Positions 35,955-43,450 of a DNA stretch of 64,000 bases are shown here, one piece after another (the stretch's first letter is position 1; every line of letters begins with the position of its first letter). The notes beneath the pieces were generated by a model. It saw only the letters and a list, made by a program, of their open reading frames with translations, was not told the DNA's origin and ran no database searches. Source of the DNA: SYFY01 sp043719475 (lineage in GTDB: Bacteria > Pseudomonadota > Gammaproteobacteria > Pseudomonadales > Azotimanducaceae); assembly GCA_043719475.1 (NCBI GenBank), contig JAYSTS010000293.1, positions 15,782-79,781 on the forward strand, written 5' to 3'. The position numbers were made by a program, and so were the translations under genes.

Positions 35955-37364
35955 TCACTCGAATCTACTCTCTCCAATTGGAGCATAAACACCAATCCCG
36001 TGCTCACGCTGCCACCCGCACGATACCAATAGCTGGTCGATGGCCCTACGATCTGGTTTGCCCGAGCCAGTTCGAGGAACTGCGTTGACGATGATGTACT
36101 CGCGAGGCAGTGCATGTGAATCAAAGTTTGCGCGCGCCGCGGCGCGCAACGACGGAAGATCGAAGAATGAGCCCGCGTTCGGGACTATCAACGCACCGCT
36201 GACGACCAGGCCATTACGTTGGCGTACTGGAATCACGAAGGCATCTGCCAGAAGGCCCGTTCTCAACAGAGTCTCTCGCACCGCCAGCCCGCTAACTTTG
36301 GTCCCCGACACCTTGAACACATCGTCACTTCGCCCTGCCAGGTACAGATAGCCACTCGAATCCAGCCATCCGATATCCCCTGTTGGAAAACGGCTGTGCA
36401 CGGTGATGGACTCATGCTGTCCGACATAATCGATCATCAACGTGCGCCCACTGGCATGAACCTCACCGAACTCCCCCGATGCAACGGCATTACCAGCATC
36501 ATCGAGCACCTCGACTGACAATCCATCAATGGCGCGACCGACTGATCCAGGAAGTTGAGGACGGTCATCCGGGTGGAGAGAGGTGAAACGACCTGCGACT
36601 TCGGTCAAGCCATAGAAGACATGCAAACGGACCTGCGGCAGATTCCGGGTAATGATATCTCTGCTAGAGGCTGGCAGATCGTCGCCCGAAGTCATCAGCC
36701 ATCCAAGCGAGCTCTCTCCCAACAGTCCTTCAGCAAGCCACCGCGCCTGTAGCGGAGCGCCGCCAAATCCTGTCGGAGAGACTTGCCGAACGCGACTAAC
36801 CAGATCCTTTGCAAGCAGTGGCCTGCCTATGGCTGTGAAACGAGCACCTGACACCAGACATGCAAGGAAATGGCAGATGGCACTGGTGAAGTGGAACGGA
36901 ATGTTGATCATGAGATGATCGTCAGGTGTCATTCCCAGGCGTTTCACGCTTGCTTGGGCATTTTCGAGAAGTGCCTGAGACGTCAAGCGGACGCCTTTTC
37001 GAGCTCCAGTGGAGCCACTTGTCAGAAGCACAGTACTTTCCACACGCTGGTCCGGATCAAGGGCCGGATTATCCTTTGCAAGAAGAATCTGGATTTCATC
37101 AATCGCAGCCGCAGAAAGTCCCGGCTCCACGGGGCAACAAATCCCGCCACTTACCCAGGTAGCACACATTTCCAGGAAAAACTCAGCAGTCTCACTGGCA
37201 ACGATGAGTCGCCTCTGCCCTGTCACGTCACCGTTCTTTCTCAAGCCATCGGCACGTTGGTTGACTTGGTAGACGAACGCTGATGGACTCAGCTTTTGAG
37301 AAGCATCATCGATCCACCAGCTATGAGTCGACTTCGCAAGTCTTGCAAGCAATTGGGTCAGCAT
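35955..37364 (-). CDS. AMP-forming acyl/aminoacyl ligase (DltA-like position)
   Basis: 469-residue adenylation enzyme of the ANL superfamily. Core motifs are LLTSGSTGARKGVRL (A3), VFYGLTEVAGR (A5), FPTGDIGWLDSSGYLYLAGR (A7-A8), DDVFKVSGTKV (A8) and the catalytic Lys in PRTGSGKPDRR (A10). It should activate a carboxylic acid as adenylate and load it on the neighbouring carrier protein. The A4 region reads IPFHFTSAICHF, without the Asp that binds the amino group in amino-acid adenylation domains, so a non-amino acid is more likely (inference). ATG 37364 or TTG 37388 could start it; the latter overlaps the MBOAT stop. Confidence 0.87.
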   Translation of the reverse strand: MLTQLLARLAKSTHSWWIDDASQKLSPSAFVYQVNQRADGLRKNGDVTGQRRLIVASETAEFFLEMCATWVSGGICCPVEPGLSAAAIDEIQILLAKDNPALDPDQRVESTVLLTSGSTGARKGVRLTSQALLENAQASVKRLGMTPDDHLMINIPFHFTSAICHFLACLVSGARFTAIGRPLLAKDLVSRVRQVSPTGFGGAPLQARWLAEGLLGESSLGWLMTSGDDLPASSRDIITRNLPQVRLHVFYGLTEVAGRFTSLHPDDRPQLPGSVGRAIDGLSVEVLDDAGNAVASGEFGEVHASGRTLMIDYVGQHESITVHSRFPTGDIGWLDSSGYLYLAGRSDDVFKVSGTKVSGLAVRETLLRTGLLADAFVIPVRQRNGLVVSGALIVPNAGSFFDLPSLRAAARANFDSHALPREYIIVNAVPRTGSGKPDRRAIDQLLVSCGWQREHGIGVYAPIGESRFE

Positions 37365-37380
37365 GATTGCACTCGAGCCA

Positions 37381-39015
37381 TCACTCAAAAATTCTCACGG
37401 GGATCATCATGATTCCTTTCCAGAATCGAAAATACACTTCAATGGCGGTTTTCGGATCTTCAATCTGGGCAAACGCGTGTCCCGCAGCAACCCAGGTGAG
37501 TGTGCCTAAACGCGCTGGCAGAGAGAGCACCTGATTGCGCCAACCGCGTTGCCACGACGAAGCCTGGTTTTTCGACGCCATCGACTTACGACGCCAGCGA
37601 ACGAGCGAAGACTCTATCGCTACCAGCACCCCGTGGTGAACGGCCCAGAGCATCCACGACAACCCGATGCTGTGCCACATCCCGACGCCCAACATCACCA
37701 TCATCGATGCAATCGCTGGACGTCGGGTTGACAGAAGCAAAGGCATGAAGATGTTGCGCATGCACCATCCGGACACGCTCATGTGCCATCTGCGCCAATA
37801 GTCCATGACGCTCCGCGCGAGAAACGGAAAATTGAAGTTCTCGGGAGCAGACCAGCCCAACAACCGACTCAGACCAATCGCGATATCAGAGTAAGCAGAA
37901 AAGTCGATATAGACGTAGGCAAATGCAATGAACAGAAAGACCACAGCAGCCAAAGGATCTGACTGATCCGAACCGAACACGGCAAGCGCAATACCTTCAT
38001 CGGACCACAACAGCGGGAACAAGAGTGCATCAGCTATAACCAGCTTCTTGAATACCCCCCAGCCAACTCGTCGACTGCCAGAAACACATGCATCTACCGT
38101 TACGCGTTCGCTTCTTGCGCCCCGGAAGCGCTCGAGAGTATCGACGGGTCCAGCTGCGATGGACGCAGGGAACAAGACAAAAAAGAGGAACTCTTCAAAC
38201 GTCACGTCGCGTTGCTGGTTCCGGTACCAACGAATTTGCGTATCGACTACCCGAATCACGATGTACGAAATGCCGAGCGGCAACAGGAGTTCGAAGCCTC
38301 CTGGATTGGCGAAGACATTTTCAATTCCAGTAGCCGCATACTTGGCCGCAAACAACACTACTGCCGCCCCAGCCAGCGAAGCAGCAAGTTGTGTGAACTC
38401 TCCCGGTGGATATCGGGTTCCTAGGTAATGTAGTACGTACAGCAGCGCAACGATGGTCACAGCAAATACAGGCTGCAACCAGGCCAATAAGCCAAGGGTC
38501 CCTGCGAGTAGAACGCGACGTTGCAGTATGGGCCTGCTCACGACAAGCCAACTGAGCGGAATCATCAGCACAATACCGATGAACAGTACGGACAGCCCCC
38601 CCGACGCTGCAGTCGTCCATTGATGACGAAGCACAACAGACTGAATTCCCTCAACGCGAACCGGATTTCGCGCGGTGATGTAGACCGTAGTCTTGTCCGG
38701 TACGCTTACCAGCAAGCGACACATCTTTGGTTCTGGTCGACATGTCGGCCAAGCACCATTGACTCCGATCCGGATGCCTAAGTCCGCACTTGTGACGCCC
38801 TCGATGTCCAGCGCGAAAAGACGTGTCGCAGAAACAGACCGTAGTCGACCGACGAGCACATCGCCTGTATCCAGTTGCAGCGGCCAGGTGATCGCTGAAC
38901 TGTCATCAATAAGTTGGTATTCGACCTCAACCTTGTCACGCAGCACTAAAGCGAGGGCTAAAAAAACCAACCAGACGAGTATGCAGAGCAGCGTAGTTTT
39001 ATTGGCAAGTTCCAA
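37381..39015 (-). CDS. MBOAT family membrane O-acyltransferase (DltB/AlgI-like)
   Basis: 544-residue polytopic inner-membrane protein with about twelve hydrophobic segments. An N-terminal periplasmic beta-rich insert (about 30-125) follows the first membrane segment, which is unusual for plain DltB/AlgI. The MBOAT core has YIDFSAYSDIAIGLSRLLG, FPFLARSVMDYWRRWHMSVS and GVGMWHSIGLSWMLWAVHHG with the catalytic His. It would take the acyl group from the carrier protein and move it across the membrane. The probable TTG start lies 3 bases after the carrier protein stop, with an AGG a few bases upstream. Confidence 0.92.
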   Translation of the reverse strand: MELANKTTLLCILVWLVFLALALVLRDKVEVEYQLIDDSSAITWPLQLDTGDVLVGRLRSVSATRLFALDIEGVTSADLGIRIGVNGAWPTCRPEPKMCRLLVSVPDKTTVYITARNPVRVEGIQSVVLRHQWTTAASGGLSVLFIGIVLMIPLSWLVVSRPILQRRVLLAGTLGLLAWLQPVFAVTIVALLYVLHYLGTRYPPGEFTQLAASLAGAAVVLFAAKYAATGIENVFANPGGFELLLPLGISYIVIRVVDTQIRWYRNQQRDVTFEEFLFFVLFPASIAAGPVDTLERFRGARSERVTVDACVSGSRRVGWGVFKKLVIADALLFPLLWSDEGIALAVFGSDQSDPLAAVVFLFIAFAYVYIDFSAYSDIAIGLSRLLGWSAPENFNFPFLARSVMDYWRRWHMSVSGWCMRNIFMPLLLSTRRPAIASMMVMLGVGMWHSIGLSWMLWAVHHGVLVAIESSLVRWRRKSMASKNQASSWQRGWRNQVLSLPARLGTLTWVAAGHAFAQIEDPKTAIEVYFRFWKGIMMIPVRIFE

Positions 39016-39018
39016 TGG

Positions 39019-39267
39019 TCACCTGCTGCGGCTCTGGATCTGCCGGACGATGCGCTCGATGCTGTCCATGTCTTCCAGGCCTATATCAAACGCTGAAAAA
39101 GTGACCGCCCATAGTGATTCGATGAATTCGAGAATGGACAAGAGGTCGATACTGTCGAGCAGGCCGCTTGAAAACAGCGGATCCTCGTCCGCCAACGACG
39201 AGTCCAATCCCATTTCCCGTGTGAGAAACTCGCGAATCTGCAGACTCGGTGTTTGCAAGTTTGTCAT
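39019..39267 (-). CDS. Acyl carrier protein (DltC-like)
   Basis: 82-residue carrier protein. The phosphopantetheine attachment serine is Ser39 in SGLLDSIDLLSI. The fold is four helices with acidic faces, as in DltC and ACP. It sits between the SGNH and MBOAT genes, overlapping the former by ATGA and 3 bases from the latter. This placement argues for a dedicated carrier of the acyl group rather than the fatty-acid ACP. Confidence 0.93.
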   Translation of the reverse strand: MTNLQTPSLQIREFLTREMGLDSSLADEDPLFSSGLLDSIDLLSILEFIESLWAVTFSAFDIGLEDMDSIERIVRQIQSRSR

Positions 39268-40340
39268 GTGCTTGATCGTCTTCCCGTTCGTTCAATGATA
39301 TCGCCAATGCGATCGGCAACCAGCACGGAGATCTTGGCGCGGCCAGATTCGAGCAGATGCAGCGGATCCGCAAAATCTTCAGCGAGAAGCCCATCAACGT
39401 CGCGCAAGTCGATAACCTCGGTCAGTTCGGAGAGACGCTTCATCGCACCGCGTTCAATCACGTCAAGCTGATGAGCAGTTATCGCCATCGTCTCCGTTGG
39501 GTCTCGTGGGAACATCATCAAGACAGGATGGAACCCGCGTGTAACCGACCGTTCGATGAAGCGGGCGTAAACTGCTTCCGCAAGTTGATGATTCTGTTGG
39601 ACGAGTGGGCGCAACTCAGCGTGTGCAATGGCAACACTCGCCTGCTTTTCCGATTCCAGCTGTCTGGATTCAACAGAATAGAAATTTCTCTGCGCGATCA
39701 TCGGTCGCAAGCACACCTCTCGCTCCGCCTGGGCAAGGAGGTTTAGCCAATCGCAATCGCGTTGATCGAGGTAGTTGGCAATGACCGCAGAGTTCCGGAT
39801 TAGCGACGGCGTCAAGGCGACCTCCAAACGGGTGCCAAGTGATGCGCTATCGAGTACGGAAGTCCAGTCCAGGTGTGCTATCCGTGGTCTTCGAACAAGC
39901 GCGTCCAGATCCCGACCAGACTCGACAAGATTCTGCCAACTCAGCTGCAACGCAACGACTGTCCCGTGGGGAGCATCCAATGTGTCAATAATCGCCACGG
40001 CTTCGATAGGAGAAAAACTGCTGTAAGCGAGGTTTCGGACATCGACCGGGGCGGCAACAGCGGTTTGCAGCAACTCAGCCAGATGCAAATCGTCGGGGAC
40101 ACCTTCTCGCGTGACCGAGCCACCGAGCAAGACCAATGCTTGACCAGACGGATGAAAGCGATGCAGCACGAATTCGACGTAGGACGCATCATCCACATAT
40201 CGACGTGGCAGGTCCCACTGAGCAACGTACGTGTTGAGAACGGACCCGAAATAGTCGAGCAGTAGCAGCGTCGTGATCAGTCCGAGCAGCGGAGGAAGCG
40301 TGCCCGATGCAACTTCAACCACACTTTTTTTCTCACGCAT
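39264..40340 (-). CDS. SGNH-type acyltransferase/esterase (DltD/AlgX-like)
   Basis: 358-residue protein with one N-terminal membrane segment (about 14-31) and a periplasmic SGNH-hydrolase-like domain. The nucleophile Ser75 is in LLGGSVTREG. The late D-x-x-H dyad is Asp325/His328 in ADPLHLLESG. In Dlt systems the equivalent protein accepts the acyl group and passes it to the polymer. ATG 40340 follows a TTG that is also in frame. The ATG overlaps the stop of the 42-residue DltX-like gene by one base (TGATG). Confidence 0.82.
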   Translation of the reverse strand: MREKKSVVEVASGTLPPLLGLITTLLLLDYFGSVLNTYVAQWDLPRRYVDDASYVEFVLHRFHPSGQALVLLGGSVTREGVPDDLHLAELLQTAVAAPVDVRNLAYSSFSPIEAVAIIDTLDAPHGTVVALQLSWQNLVESGRDLDALVRRPRIAHLDWTSVLDSASLGTRLEVALTPSLIRNSAVIANYLDQRDCDWLNLLAQAEREVCLRPMIAQRNFYSVESRQLESEKQASVAIAHAELRPLVQQNHQLAEAVYARFIERSVTRGFHPVLMMFPRDPTETMAITAHQLDVIERGAMKRLSELTEVIDLRDVDGLLAEDFADPLHLLESGRAKISVLVADRIGDIIERTGRRSST

Positions 40341-40468
40341 CAAAACCCGGCGTAACGGAAAGCCTCAACGGATACGTTGAGTATCAAAGCAAAGGAAACT
40401 GCTAGAAATCCGGCAGTCCAGATAAGGTATTGCGCGACACCTCGCAGAAGCAATCCTACTCGTGCCAT
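40340..40468 (-). CDS. DltX-like membrane microprotein (42 aa)
   Basis: A 43-codon gene between the flavoprotein and SGNH genes. ATG 40468 lies 5 bases after the flavoprotein stop, and its TGA shares one base with the SGNH ATG. The product starts with a short basic end (Arg3, Arg9), then one hydrophobic segment (about residues 11-31, QYLIWTAGFLAVSFALIL), and ends VEAFRYAGF. The last six residues, Phe37-Arg-Tyr39-Ala-Gly-Phe42, fit the FxYxxF C-terminal pattern of Gram-positive DltX (known: DltX is a roughly 50-residue peptide needed for D-alanylation, proposed to carry the acyl group on its C-terminal Tyr). Size, topology, motif and neighbours all agree; identity is inferred. Confidence 0.75.
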   Translation of the reverse strand: MARVGLLLRGVAQYLIWTAGFLAVSFALILNVSVEAFRYAGF

Positions 40469-40473
40469 TGCTG

Positions 40474-41922
40474 TCAACTTCCCGCCTGCGCGGCCTGCAC
40501 ACGTCGACGCTTCTCTTCAGTAGAGATCTCATAACCAACCGGAACGTACTCCCGACCTGCAGCCAGTAGGCCTTGCTCTGCATTACGAGCTGCTCGAATG
40601 CGCTTCGCCTGGTCGATAAAATTCTGGCCTTGGCCGACCAGCGAGCTCCAGTTCAGAACTTCACCTTGGTGTTCGAACCCGAGTAGAGGTCGGTGCAGGA
40701 TCGTGTGATGCCGAACCATGGATGTAAGCATCCGGAGATGCAGATTCTGGCTCGCCTCGATTTCAGAAAACACCAATGGCGCCGTCAGCAGATCGCCGAT
40801 TGCATAGTCATCACGTCGCAGGTAACGGGTACGCTCGATGAATCGCTGATACACGGATTCCAGTTTTTGCTTGTTGCGCGGACTGTATGCTGCCAGCAAA
40901 ACTGCATCCGGTTTAATCAAAGCGCCATGTTCCCTCGCGAACAAGTCTCGTCGACTGGTGACGATGCAACGATACTCTTCGGTCGGACCCGTCCTCACCG
41001 GGCAGATGTCGCACGCGATACAACGATGCACGTCCTCTCGCGTGAAGTCACTGAGCTGAATCGTAAGTCCGGGTTGTTCCAGCTGTTCAACGAATCGATT
41101 CGCCAACATGAAACCCCGGCGATCTTCGGAGTCCTGCAACAACCAGATTGCAACATGAGCATGTGCTGGGCCAGTCTTTTTTCCTGCCTCTAGTCCTTTT
41201 ACGACTCGTGCCACCCGGCGTCCTGTATCTATGGAAGTTTCCAGACCATAGTTGTCACGGGCAGCCGTACCAACATCTCCGGCCACAACCGTTCCGCCGT
41301 ATTGCGATGTTGATCCCGCATCATTGCCAACACCGAGCATGCCAAGATTGATCATGTCCAGCAGTTGGTAAATCAATGTTGTTTCCTGGCCGCCATTGCG
41401 TTTCGCTCCTACGGCCAAACCACCAAAGACGCGGCCTCTGAGATGGGCCTGCAACTCGGGGTCACCATATAAAAAGTGGACAAACTCCTGTGCGACCGAG
41501 CTACGATCCCCAAAATAGACCGGTCCGGAAAGGACGAGGCCATCGGCCTCCATCAACAAACTCCGCAATTCACCCAGATTTCTCGGCTCTCCCGTCTCCG
41601 GAAAGTGATCTGACAGATTGACGCAGGCGATCTCTACTTTTTCCTGCAAAGCTCCCCATAACGCTGCAGCCAGCGCAACTTCGCAATTACTCAGCCCGCG
41701 AAGGCCGGTCGACCTTCGTAGGTCGCGATACATCTCGTCAAAAGTGACTCCCTTCGCCCTTGCTGCGTTGAATGCTTCGAGCAGTGCTCCGGACTCAGTC
41801 TCGAGGAAAGCCTTCAATGAATTCAGGTCAGAACATCGAGCGAGCTCAACAGATAAATCGCGCAGACCGATCCCATGTCGTGATCCTCGAAGACTGGCGG
41901 ACAGTCCGACAATGAGTGGCAT
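40474..41922 (-). CDS. Tandem flavodoxin-like flavoprotein with Cys cluster
   Basis: 482 residues. The first half (about 1-245) looks like an NADPH-dependent FMN reductase/flavodoxin fold: GLSASLRGSRHG at the N terminus (phosphate loop) and LSGPVYFGDRSSVAQEF (flavin ring contact). The second half (about 255-430) repeats the fold and carries CIACDICP with a further Cys (Cys301, 304, 307 and 319), the pattern of iron-sulfur flavoproteins. It is predicted cytosolic and redox-active. As the head gene of the Dlt-like operon it may prepare the transferred group, but no reaction can be named. ATG 41922 is chosen over the upstream extension to 41970. Confidence 0.7.
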   Translation of the reverse strand: MPLIVGLSASLRGSRHGIGLRDLSVELARCSDLNSLKAFLETESGALLEAFNAARAKGVTFDEMYRDLRRSTGLRGLSNCEVALAAALWGALQEKVEIACVNLSDHFPETGEPRNLGELRSLLMEADGLVLSGPVYFGDRSSVAQEFVHFLYGDPELQAHLRGRVFGGLAVGAKRNGGQETTLIYQLLDMINLGMLGVGNDAGSTSQYGGTVVAGDVGTAARDNYGLETSIDTGRRVARVVKGLEAGKKTGPAHAHVAIWLLQDSEDRRGFMLANRFVEQLEQPGLTIQLSDFTREDVHRCIACDICPVRTGPTEEYRCIVTSRRDLFAREHGALIKPDAVLLAAYSPRNKQKLESVYQRFIERTRYLRRDDYAIGDLLTAPLVFSEIEASQNLHLRMLTSMVRHHTILHRPLLGFEHQGEVLNWSSLVGQGQNFIDQAKRIRAARNAEQGLLAAGREYVPVGYEISTEEKRRRVQAAQAGS

Positions 41923-41950
41923 AGTCTGTATTCCGTAACCGGTGTTCCTC

Positions 41951-41956
41951 ATTATA
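41951..41956 (-). promoter_or_regulatory. Possible -10 element for the flavoprotein/Dlt-like operon
   Basis: A perfect TATAAT on the minus strand 29 bases before ATG 41922. No good -35 hexamer is visible at 16-18 bases. The 312-base space to the divergent gene at 42235 must hold promoters in both directions; nothing else stands out in it. Confidence 0.35.
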
Positions 41957-42234
41957 GGCAGGGAGCACACAAGCTAGCCAGAATCTGTGGTCTGGCAGCG
42001 ACGACAAAGGCCAATCAGGGGAGTCCAACGCGAACGAAGCCACACTCCATCGCTCGATGTCGGGAAAATGGCGGCGCGCCTCCAGCCCAATCGGCAAGTT
42101 CTATAGGTCCCGACATTTCCCAATGCGTTCGTCACGAAAGCAGCCCACTCGACCAGCAAGACACAGCTCATCCGGGAAATCTGTACAGTATGCTTGCAGC
42201 CATCAAGAGCACAGGACGTGAATCTCCAGAGAAT

Positions 42235-43380
42235 ATGTCTGATCAATCCTCACAAATCTGCCTCCGATGCATCATGGATACCTCCGACCCGCAAATCGCG
42301 TTCGATGAAGAGGGAGTCTGTAACCATTGTCGCTTCTTCGATACTGAGCTCTCAAAGACTTGGCATCCGAACCAGCAGGGAAGAGAAGAACTCAACTCGC
42401 TCGTCGAACGAATCAAGTCAGAAAATCGCGGCCGACCGTACGATTGCGTCATCGGACTGAGCGGCGGCATAGACAGTTCCTACCTGGCCTACGTGGCGCG
42501 CCGTGAACTCGGACTGCGTCTCCTGGCCATACACGTTGATGGAGGGTGGAATTCAGAGCTGGCCGTCAGGAATATTGAAGGCATCGTCACTCGACTGGGT
42601 ATCGACCTCCATACACAGGTCGTTGATTGGGAGGAAATGCGCGATCTGCAACGTGCATTTCTGCGCGCTGGTCTGGCCAACCAGGACGTACCGCAGGATC
42701 ATGCCTTCATCTCCGGTCTCTATTCACAGGCGGTACAGCACGGAATCCGCCACGTGCTGAGTGGGGGCAACGTTGCCACGGAGTCGATCCTACCTGGCGA
42801 GTGGGCCTATAACGCCATGGATTTGCGGCATCTGCGTGCTATCCACAAGCGTTTTGGAGAAGCCCCTTTGCGCACATTTCCGACGGTGAACTTTTTTCAG
42901 TACTACTTCTGGTATCCGGTCGTTAAACGCATGACGGTATTGCGCCCCCTCAATTTCCTGCCGTATGTCCGGGACGATGCGATCCGAACGCTCGAGCGGG
43001 AAACAGGATTCACTTACTACGGCGGAAAACACTTCGAATCACGGTTCACAAAATGGCAGCAGCTTTATTATCGACCGTACAAATTTGGCTACGACGAGCG
43101 GCGGGCATATTTATCGAGCCTGATACTCTCTGGCCAGATGGACCGGCAAACGGCACTCGATGCTATCGCCGAACCCGGTTACTCCGACGCACAGTTACGC
43201 GAAGACAGCGATTTCGTTTGTAACAAGTTGGGGTTTTCGAGCGAGGAATTCACGCAAATCCTCAACCTTCCACCAAGGACATTTCGTGACTACCCCTCCA
43301 ATCACCATCTGTTCAGCTTCAAGGACAAGCTCAAGTCGCGGCTTGGTGAGTTCGGTGTCACGTTTCGGAGAAGGTCTTGA
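42235..43380 (+). CDS. N-acetyl sugar amidotransferase (WbpG-like), copy 2
   Basis: 381-residue second PP-loop amidotransferase. It has CLRCIMD and CNHC near the N terminus, the PP-loop IGLSGGIDSSYLAYV, HVDGGWNSELAVRNIE and QVVDWEEM. It is clearly homologous to the genes at 30283 and 60579 but divergent in the middle (FFQYYFWYPVV versus other sequences). No hisH/hisF is adjacent. The next gene downstream encodes an AsnB-like glutamine amidotransferase, which could supply its own ammonia but acts on carboxylates. ATG 42235 is preferred to ATG 42190. Confidence 0.9.
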   Translation: MSDQSSQICLRCIMDTSDPQIAFDEEGVCNHCRFFDTELSKTWHPNQQGREELNSLVERIKSENRGRPYDCVIGLSGGIDSSYLAYVARRELGLRLLAIHVDGGWNSELAVRNIEGIVTRLGIDLHTQVVDWEEMRDLQRAFLRAGLANQDVPQDHAFISGLYSQAVQHGIRHVLSGGNVATESILPGEWAYNAMDLRHLRAIHKRFGEAPLRTFPTVNFFQYYFWYPVVKRMTVLRPLNFLPYVRDDAIRTLERETGFTYYGGKHFESRFTKWQQLYYRPYKFGYDERRAYLSSLILSGQMDRQTALDAIAEPGYSDAQLREDSDFVCNKLGFSSEEFTQILNLPPRTFRDYPSNHHLFSFKDKLKSRLGEFGVTFRRRS

Positions 43381-43450
43381 TTGCTTGCGAAGTGAATACC
43401 AACAAGCCGACTAAGTCGCTTTCCTCTCAAGCTGATGATAACCAGTCATC

